This document shows, one piece after another, positions 1 to 6,824 of a stretch of DNA of 26,310 nt. Made by a program: the position numbers and the translations under genes. Source of the stretch: Nemertoderma westbladi (Eukaryota; Xenacoelomorpha; Nemertodermatida; Nemertodermatidae). A model generated the notes under the pieces. The model saw only the letters and a program-made list of their open reading frames with translations, was not told the DNA's origin and searched no databases. Positions within the stretch are counted from its first letter, which is position 1, and the number at the start of each line of letters is the position of its first letter. Location: NCBI GenBank assembly GCA_032718475.1, contig JAUCBJ010000514.1:1-26310 (forward strand), in the 5' to 3' direction.

Positions 1-1
1 G

Positions 2-148
2 CGTGAGTTGGACTGTAGAAAATTCGCTGCTCGATATACGCAGCGTAATGGTACGTATATGGGCTTCTTAACTACTGGTCATCCTATCGATTTACACAAT
101 ACGGACTATGTCGACTATATATCCTGCCCAGCGGAGTCGGAACCATAA
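2..148 (+). CDS. Partial small ORF, 3' internal region of outer BEL element
   Basis: Open frame running in from the window edge and ending in TAA. It is the C-terminal 48 codons of the same small ORF that is complete in the inner element (11246-11551). The two copies differ at only two bases over this stretch, one silent (TTC/TTT) and one Cys/Tyr. The untranslated sequence that follows (149-380) differs more often between copies, which hints at coding constraint. No domain is recognised. It belongs to the outer BEL/Pao element, whose body lies upstream of the window. Confidence 0.4.
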   Translation, partial: RELDCRKFAARYTQRNGTYMGFLTTGHPIDLHNTDYVDYISCPAESEP

Positions 149-1252
149 ACTGAAATTCGAATGCGAAAATTCTATTCGAAATCGACTCGAAAGAAAAGAC
201 ACTAAAGAAACAAATGGACGCAGTAACTCCAACGTATATTTGGAATTCTTGATAGAAGCATTGTAACAACAAATAAATATCACCCGCGTTTCCCCTACCA
301 GACGTGCGTCTTTGGTATTATTACGATAAATGTCCTAGACCCAGCCAATAAACGGAAAGACATAAACATCCACGGAAACGTTGTGTTAAACACAGTTGTG
401 CTCGTTATATTTACTGGAGTTCGAGCGAAACTAGTTTGACGTATCACCTATGCTCACTCGGCTCGAACGATCCTGGAGTAAACCTACGATCAGAGTCCCG
501 GAATACTCGGTCAAATTTCCTCATTCCTTAGTTGGACCTCAGACCTGCGATCCTGATGGTGTCGCGGATCCTCGCGGACTGTATTCACTGTTCAAAGATC
601 TAGTGCTACCCTAACAATTAATCGGTAACACTCCGACAGTGATTTCTAGCTAGCCGCCCATCTTACCTAGCCGGATTGTGACGCGGACATCTAATATCAC
701 TATCCAACCGTATGGTTGTCCCCGTTTAACGCGATACAACCCCTCATCAAGGTGAAGGAGAGCGTTGTACGAAACGAGTTAAACGCTATTCTATAAAGAT
801 CAAAAAAGAAACCTGCGTTTGTTCAGATAAACGTAAGTTATAACAGTAAGTCCAATCGATAAACGAATTGGCTTTATCTCAATTCGATTGGGAAATCCAG
901 AATCTCTAAGAAGTTATCGAACTTGGACGATCCTATTCTCTGCGAGAGTTTGTGGATGAACGTATCCAGCTACGAGCGGAGGAAAATCAGCTCGAGGAGA
1001 AGCATATCGAAACGGCAGATACCTCGACCACAATCCTACACCTTCTGATGCAATCATATTGCACCCTTCACCCAGGAGTTATGGCCCTCCTAGTAAAGTG
1101 GCTCCCCCAAAGAGAAAAAGACTCTTGCTAGCCTCAAAAAACTGCGTAAACGCCGTCTGCGTAAGAAAGACTAACTGTTCAGAGTATCTTTATGTTTTAG
1201 AAACTGTGATTTTTATATTTTATAGACTGAAAATCCCATTTTCTGGGAGCGG
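149..1252 (+). mobile_element. 3' internal region of outer BEL/Pao element
   Basis: This stretch is collinear with 11551-12609 of the inner element, so it is the 3' untranslated part of a related copy. It carries about 46 extra bases near 380-430. It ends in TGGGAGCGG directly before the LTR start TGTAAAAG, a short purine-rich run in the polypurine-tract position. Apart from the broken ORF at 978-1174 I see no coding sequence. Confidence 0.65.
978..1174 (+). pseudogene. Frameshifted copy of the basic-tailed small ORF
   Basis: Homologue of the 73-codon ORF at 12310-12531 in the inner element. It keeps the SPRSY...PP stretch and the very basic tail KKLRKRRLRKKD before TAA. A 2-base length difference near 975 and a missing base in a C run near 1106 put its parts in different frames, so it is broken here. 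Between the copies several third positions in the SPRSY region differ silently, which suggests the parent ORF was once under selection. Function unknown; the tail looks suited to nucleic-acid binding or nuclear import, which is inference only. Confidence 0.4.
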
Positions 1253-1426
1253 TGTAAAAGCTTTTGCTGAATTGTCCGGTTATTTTTCCTTATTTTTCCC
1301 GTAAAGTACTCTGTAGTTGGTTTACCAGGCATAAAAAGGCCGTGTCCTTGCTGTACTGGTGTTTTAGCGGACATAAAAGCTATTTCTTCTGTATTTGTAC
1401 TTTAGAGGACATAATCCGTAATTCCG

Positions 1427-1602
1427 TGACGTAAAAGCTCGATACTCTTGAAAACAGTGTCGCTACCATGACGACGGCTAGCAGCTGATATTGCCACGTC
1501 GACGTTTCTTTGTTTCTCTGTTCTCTCGTTGTTCAGGTTGACCAATCAGAGCGTTTGTTGTCTCTGTGTTGGAGGTATATACAGAAACTCAGTAGTTCAG
1601 TG
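1427..1602 (+). promoter_or_regulatory. Candidate Pol II promoter in outer LTR U3
   Basis: In order the sequence shows TGACGTAA (1427-1434, CRE/ATF-like), a CCAAT box in GACCAATCAGAG near 1540, a TATA-like GTATATACA near 1575, and initiator-like TCAGT at 1589 and 1597. The TATA to 1597 spacing of about 20-25 bp is roughly what a core promoter needs. Inference from motifs only. Confidence 0.45.
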
Positions 1603-2204
1603 TTATGTTTTTGCCCAGAGCCTAAGAACCGGCTTTTGGCACCTCCGTGTTTCAGTTTTTAGTCTTACACTAGTAGGTTTAATTATAAGGACATATATCC
1701 TTTAACTGCTAACTGATCATACATACTGACTGCTGAAACATTGCAAACTCATAACAATCAGTGTTTTCATTGTTGTTTTATACTGCTATTTACTGTCAGT
1801 TCTTCATAATATGGTTGATGAATTATTATATTTGGAATAACGATAAATAACCCCGAAACCCAATATTCTTGATATACCGAAGGTAAGAGAGAAGGGTTAC
1901 AGATAAACGATTGTGACTTATGTTAAAGTGGTTTGAAGTGAATCTAATGTTATTTGATAGACCCTACATGAGTCAGTCTGTGTTCCTTTTATATGTGACT
2001 AAAATCAGTGAAGATTGGCAGATTAGTGTGCAGTATTGTGCAGCATTGTGTATGAGTGAGTCTGTTAAAGAAGCAATTCCTAAAGAATGCGCCATATATG
2101 TGAATTATAATTGAGCCATATCGTTGTGAGTAGTTTAAGTCATAACTCTGTTTATATAGATAAAGCGCCACGTCCTAAAGGAACTGTTAATATTCCCGAA
2201 GGTG

Positions 2205-2209
2205 AATAA
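2205..2209 (+). repeat. Target-site duplication AATAA, left copy
   Basis: The five bases AATAA immediately precede the inner 5' LTR and are repeated at 13828-13832 immediately after the inner 3' LTR. BEL/Pao integrases typically leave 4-6 bp duplications. The flanks read across as one continuous LTR of the outer element. Confidence 0.85.
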
Positions 2210-2860
2210 TGTAAAAGCTTTTGTGGGATAACTGATTCGTTTGCCTTGTTGGCCAGTTCCCCCCCCCAGTCGCTAGAAATACTCTCAAAGTGATCTATAA
2301 GTTAAAATAGTGCAAGCTACCAGCTTATTGGCTGATTTGCGGTATGCAGGCATCTGGGCTCTGTTTAATCGGCCAACAAGCCTAGGGAGGTTGCGTCATA
2401 GCCTGTTTTTGTATCTCCCAATAGAATTTGAGTTATTCTGGATTTTAACCAATACCAAGCTACTGAACTGAAAATCCGTTTCGTGTGCTCCTAGGTTTCG
2501 CTTTTGATTAAAGTTCTTAATATTTCATCATTCAGTAGTCACGAGTTTTTAAAAGCCACGAAAGAACGGCTTATAGTGTTTTGTGCTTTTCTGCTTTTTA
2601 GTGCAACACTAGTAGGTTTAATTATAAGGACATATATCCTTTAACACAACTAATCACTGTAAAACTCCTGTAAAACTCATCTAACAACACTCTGTGAATA
2701 TCATTCTGCAAACACTGAAACATTGCAAACTCATAACAATCAGTGTTCAGTTGTTGTTTTATACTGCTATTTGCTGTCGGTTATTCATTATATTTGTGGA
2801 TGAATTATTATATTTGGAATAACGAGAAACAACCCCGAAACCCAATATTCTTGATATACC

Positions 2861-2870
2861 GAAGGTAAGA
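2861..2870 (+). promoter_or_regulatory. Candidate 5' splice donor in LTR
   Basis: GAAG/GTAAGA, cut after 2864. The same site is kept in the outer LTR (donor at 1883) and the inner 3' LTR (donor at 13263). If transcription begins near 2532 this would be a leader donor. A pyrimidine-rich TTCTTTATTGCAG ending at 3456 just past the LTR is a possible acceptor. Motif-based inference. Confidence 0.35.
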
Positions 2871-3262
2871 GAGAAAGGTTACAGATAAACGATTGTGACT
2901 TATGTCAAAGTGGTTTGAAGTGAATCTAATGTTATTTGATAGACCCTACATGAGTCAGTCCGTGTTCCTTTTATATGTGACTAAAATCAGTGAAGATCGG
3001 CAGATTAGTGTGCAGTATGGTGCAGCATTGTGTATGAGTGAGTCTGTTAAAGAAGCATTTCCTAAAGAATGCGCCATATATGTTAATTATAATTGAGCCA
3101 TATCGTTGTGAATAGTTTAAGTCATAACTCTGTTTATATAGATAGAGCGCCACGTCCTAAAGGAACTGTTAATATTCCCCGAAGGTGAATAATATTGTCA
3201 GAGATTATATAATACTGTCAGTCGAATAATACATTAGGCTTACATAGCAATAAGATTAAACC

Positions 3263-3324
3263 GTCGAACCCAATCTCCCGGGAATATCCAGCGGGTGAAT
3301 GGTCGCGCACGGATTGGTTTCGAC
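3263..3324 (+). other. LTR hairpin, 13-14 bp imperfect stem
   Basis: Arms GTCGAACCCAATC (3263-3275) and GATTGGTTTCGAC (3312-3324) pair with one C/U mismatch around a 36-base loop containing TCCCGGGA. The same hairpin is in the inner 3' LTR and in the outer LTR (13903-13964). In the outer copy the next pair inward is U-A, in the inner copies U-G, so the change keeps pairing. Confidence 0.5.
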
Positions 3325-3445
3325 TAGTGTAGTGAATCAAATACTTGTCGTAGGCAGAAAAGCGATTTAATATCTAGAAGACATCATAATTTGGCGGGTT
3401 AAACTGCCAAAGGTCTAAAAGCGCGAACATTAAAGGATATAGCTT

Positions 3446-3468
3446 CTTTATTGCAGTAAGCAATAAAG
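3446..3468 (+). other. Perfect 9-bp hairpin in the primer-binding position
   Basis: CTTTATTGC, loop AGTAA, GCAATAAAG, starting 17 bases after the 5' LTR. The region where a tRNA primer-binding site normally starts contains no TGG; the first TGG after the LTR is near 3713. The right arm includes AATAAA. Whether the hairpin has a role in priming is conjecture. Confidence 0.5.
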
Positions 3469-3496
3469 TTGAAAGTACCGGTCAACCGGTAAACCT

Positions 3497-3634
3497 GAAC
3501 CGGTACATCTGTAGGTCAGTAGGCCCAACTGCCAGAACCGGTACTGCTGTAGGCCCGTAGGTCCAACTGCCAGAATCGGTACATCTGTAGGTCAGTAGGC
3601 CCAACTGTCATAACCGATACCGGTACTGCTGTAC
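3497..3634 (+). repeat. 38-bp minisatellite, three full copies plus partial
   Basis: Units start at 3497, 3535, 3573 and 3611 (partial), each beginning GAACCGGTAC or a close variant and containing GTAGG...CAACTG. It lies in the untranslated leader of the inner element. No coding frame. Confidence 0.8.
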
Positions 3635-3798
3635 AAGTACATTTAGTATTATTCGATTTGATTATATATGCCGGTAGGTCTTAATAATTAATCGGGGACG
3701 CCTGGTTTTTATTGAGATTTTTACTTATTTCTGTCAAGTTTTATTTGTTTGTAGGCCAGTATTGAACAGAAGGCGTGTAAACCTGATCAGATTGTACA

Positions 3799-4374
3799 GA
3801 CAATTTGTAGGCTGAGCTGTTGTCTGATTGCTGTCGGGTCTGAACGGATTACAGTGTGTGTAGAGCACTTGTCCGATTAAGTACGGTTAGGAAGTAGGGG
3901 CAGCGAACGCTGTAAGGTAAACCCCCAAATAAAGAATAAGTCGCACTACTGGGTTAGAGCGCATACTCCCTAATCATTTCGGAGTCTGCATGTCCTGTAT
4001 TTTATTTAGGCTTGAGAGTAGTCTGCCATCGTTTGGTCTGTACTTTGTTTGTGTAAGTCTGTACGGGTAGCGTATAATATTATTTGGATAATTTGTAGGC
4101 TGGATAATTGTCTGGCTGTTGTCAGGTCTGAGCGGATTGCAGTGTGTGTAGGGCACTTGTCCGATTAAGTACGGTTAGGAAGTAGGGGCAGCGAACGCTG
4201 TAAGGTAAACCCCCAATTAAAGAATAAGTCGCACTACTGGGTTAGAGCGCATACTCCCTAATCATTTCGGAGTCTGCATATACCGTAGTTTGTTTGGGCT
4301 TGATAGTAGTCTGTCAGTGTTCGGTCTGTATTTTGTTTGAGTAGTTTGTACGCGTAGCGTAATATTTATTATTC
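3799..4374 (+). repeat. Tandem duplication, two 288-bp units in the leader
   Basis: GTACGGTTAG occurs at 3881 and 4169, giving a 288-bp period. Unit one is about 3799-4086 and unit two about 4087-4374. The centre (GTCCGATTAAG to GGAGTCTGCAT) is nearly identical while the edges have diverged. Both contain GTAAGGTAAACCCCC. It is part of the inner element's untranslated leader. Confidence 0.8.
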
Positions 4375-5684
4375 AGAGTTTATGCGATTATTCGCAACAT
4401 TCATTCCCCAAGTTTGTTCCTACAGTAATTGTGTTTGTTATACATACCGTTATAGTTAAACTAACCCCGGTACTACACGGGCTGCTAGGCGTAGGTAAAG
4501 ACTGGTGATTTTGTGCATCGGTTACTCCAGCAGATGCCGTGGTTCTTTTAGCTGTTCAAGTATCTTTAACTACTGATTATCTGTTGTACAAGTACTCGTA
4601 CCTAATTTAGGGTTTAGTGTACAGTGCTTTCCGAAAGTAATTGTTGTAGGCATTATATTTGTGTTGTAAAGTGGTTGATAGGCACATTCGTTAGCTCTAT
4701 TAACTTCTAGGTAGGAACACTCCGTGATACATAACGTAGTACCTATAGCGATACGGCTGTAGGTCGTCAGGCGGTGGTATTTTCCTATCTAGACAACGCA
4801 GTGTATTTACTACTACTTATTATTTCAAATACCGTAGTACCCTGTCCGTTGTAATAACCAGTTTCTTACCCTTTGTTAGGCTGGTTTGTAGATTTCTTGT
4901 AAAATTACCCTAAAAATTTCGTATTTTGTGTTTTTGTAAATTTTTGTGTTTATTTAGAGATTGCAATCTCAACCCGAATCGTACGTAATTTGTAGTGTTA
5001 AGTAACTTAGGTAAATTAGTATTATTTGTTTAGTGTCCTATAAGTAACACTTCACTGAAAGCGCACCGCTTTGTGTAGTGATTACTCCCCAGAAATAATA
5101 ACATTTATTTCAAACATTGACTAAACCCATTAAAACGGGTATAAATACATTATAAATCAAATCTAACGATTTATAAATAGTAGGCCTACCATAAAACCAT
5201 TAGGTCTCAATATCAGTTGGATTACTGCTTAAATAACGGTAATAAAGTAAGTTAAAGTAACCAAGTAACCCTAAAGTTCAGAAATTCAATTATTCTAAAA
5301 TAATTGATATACCGGTATTTACGATAGGCCTATTATCTTATTTCTATAAATCTAGGCTGAAATTATACCGGTACTTGTAATTAATTCTATTCCAGAATTA
5401 TATATACTACAAACTGTAAGCTGTATACCGGTATTCAGATAGGCCTATTATATATTATATATTTGTGCTAAAATTATACCGGTATTCTGTGATAAACCTA
5501 GTCTGTGATAATACTTATATAGTTATATATACTATAAGTATACCGGTATTCTAATATATTATATATATCACGCTACACTGAGTAGCAGTATCGGTAATTA
5601 ATTACTAGGCTAGCAGTTAATACTGAATTACTAGACTTGCTCAGACTGTAATATAGCAGTAGGCATACAACTGTACACACAAAC
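4375..5684 (+). other. Untranslated leader upstream of gag
   Basis: AT-rich, no long ORF. The last 370 bases (about 5311-5560) contain a loose array in which ATACCGGTAT alternates with TAGGCCTATTAT, four or five times at roughly 50-70 base spacing. The leader ends in ACAAACATG, a favourable context (A at -3) for the gag start. Confidence 0.6.
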
Positions 5685-6668
5685 ATGTCTGATACTAAGC
5701 AGAACCTGTCAGACAGTATACTAGATATAACCGACGCCACCTTTTCTCCAGCGGCGGCGGTGACAGCGGCAGTGGCAACGGCCAAAGCGGAAAGAAAAAT
5801 GGCAGTGGCAATGGCCGAAGCTGAAAGAAAAGTGGTAGTGGCAACGGCCGAAGCGGAAAGAAAAGCGGCAGTGGCAGTGGCAGAAGCAAAACGGAGAGCA
5901 TCTGGGGGGACCGCCCAGCTGGAGTTGGAAGGTCTTCGGGAGACGAGAGACTACATAATTACGCGGTTATCAGTTATTCGAGTGCAGATGATGAGTCGAT
6001 CTACTTCCAAACGCCAAGGGAATACATCATTGGAGGAAAGGCATACCACCGATCCTGAAGATGGAGGAAATAGATCGCGTCTAAGTAGACGTAAAAGGAC
6101 ATTCCACCGTCAGAAATTGCCTGATTTGCCTCCAGCTGTTAGAAGGCAACTAAATAACACCAACTTAGGTAGTACAGAGCCCACAGACCAAATAATTAAA
6201 ATAGAAAGACTCCCTACTATAGTAGATGAGCCTGAAATAATTAGGCCTGTTCTCGAAATCACCCCTTCGGTGATAGACACACCCGTACTCCCTAAAGTTA
6301 CCTCTAAATTCCCTCTGCATAGCACTAAGCTACCTGTGCCCCGTGGAACTGCCCAGGAGACAGTTCAGGTCCTGGACCCCGAGCGAAACATTCAGGATTT
6401 GTCGCCCGTTGTCCCTCGTCTGCCCGCTACGACGTTGGCGGATCCCGTTTCGGCGGTTGATTGGGTGGACGAGAGACGACGGGGGATGGATCTCCTGCTC
6501 GGGCAGATGCAGGAGACTGTCCAGCAGTTTAAGGGCACAGTGAGGGAAAGTAGGTTAGAGTTGCAAGAAGTGCAACAAAGTATCGCGTTAGAACGCGATA
6601 AATTAGTAAACTTAAAAAAGGGTATACCACCACCCTCTGTAACCATGTGTCAACCTGCTAGGTCTTAA
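5685..6668 (+). CDS. BEL/Pao Gag, N-terminal part, ends at in-frame TAA
   Basis: 327 codons from ATG 5685 (A at -3). Residues about 29-72 are four 11-residue Ala/Glu/Lys repeats of the AVATAEAERKA type, likely helical. A polar, basic middle follows (SRRKRTFHRQK near residue 139). Residues about 270-316 (MDLLLGQMQETVQQ...) look coiled-coil. The frame stops at TAA 6666-6668 and then stays open in the same phase to 9587, so this is the front of a longer Gag-protease polyprotein. The stop lies in the first of two 96-bp tandem units; the second unit has GAA at that position, so the TAA looks like a single G-to-T change. In Gag this segment would take part in particle assembly; that is family knowledge, not seen here. 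Confidence 0.75.
   Translation: MSDTKQNLSDSILDITDATFSPAAAVTAAVATAKAERKMAVAMAEAERKVVVATAEAERKAAVAVAEAKRRASGGTAQLELEGLRETRDYIITRLSVIRVQMMSRSTSKRQGNTSLEERHTTDPEDGGNRSRLSRRKRTFHRQKLPDLPPAVRRQLNNTNLGSTEPTDQIIKIERLPTIVDEPEIIRPVLEITPSVIDTPVLPKVTSKFPLHSTKLPVPRGTAQETVQVLDPERNIQDLSPVVPRLPATTLADPVSAVDWVDERRRGMDLLLGQMQETVQQFKGTVRESRLELQEVQQSIALERDKLVNLKKGIPPPSVTMCQPARS
5769..5900 (+). repeat. Coding minisatellite, four 33-bp units in gag
   Basis: Four head-to-tail 33-bp units, each coding 11 residues of the form xVAxAEAERKx. The antisense strand is open too, purely as a consequence of the repeat composition. Confidence 0.8.
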
Positions 6669-6824
6669 GTGTATCATGCGCGAGGTGTGTCGCCTACACG
6701 CATATATACTGCTAGCCAAGTAGAAACACCCTCTGTAACAATGTGTCAACCTGTTAGGTCTGAAGTATCTCATGCGGAAGGTGTGGAGCCTACACGCATC
6801 TATACTGCTAGCGAAGTAGAAACT
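6633..6824 (+). repeat. 96-bp tandem duplication spanning the gag stop
   Basis: Units 6633-6728 and 6729-6824 both begin CCCTCTGTAAC and code for PSVTMCQPxRS...PTRIYTAS. Unit one has TAA (6666-6668) where unit two has GAA. Confidence 0.85.

Larger units (their letters stand above)
1253..2209 (+). mobile_element. Outer BEL/Pao 3' LTR, left part (interrupted)
   Basis: Begins TGTAAAAGCTTTTG, as the inner LTR does, and ends in ...GAATAA where the inner element is inserted. The LTR resumes after the target duplication at 13833 and ends ...GCGCGAACA at 14069. Summed length is about 1.19 kb, matching the inner LTRs. From about 1655 onward it aligns with the inner LTR (2597 onward). Between about 1267 and 1650 it is unrelated to the inner U3. 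It holds a 64-codon ORF (1920-2114) also present in both inner LTRs; the changes between copies are mostly amino-acid changing, so I do not call it a gene. Confidence 0.8.
2210..3429 (+). repeat. Inner element 5' LTR (1220 bp)
   Basis: Starts TGTAAAAGC and ends GCGCGAACA. Against the 3' LTR I count two substitutions (T/C near 2576, T/G near 2926) and a two-base difference in a C run near 2260. The U3 half has CCAAT-type motifs (ATTGG near 2327, CCAAT near 2418 and 2449), a TTGCGTCA near 2391 and an initiator-like TTCAGTAGT at 2531; there is no clear TATA at -30. A 5' splice donor consensus GAAG/GTAAGA lies at 2861-2870. The 64-codon ORF 2902-3096 is unlikely to be a gene. Confidence 0.9.

Noticed and set aside
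2902-3096. 64-codon ORF kept in three LTR copies (also 1920-2114 and 13300-13494)
   Set aside because: Differences between copies are mostly amino-acid changing with few silent ones, there is no domain, and it lies in LTR sequence.
3188-3429. Hammerhead ribozyme in the LTR or pseudo-LTR
   Set aside because: I looked for the CUGANGA core and its GAAA partner on both strands and found no such core.
5695-5901. Leu/Pro-rich minus-strand ORF opposite gag
   Set aside because: Shadow of the 33-bp Ala/Glu/Lys coding repeat.
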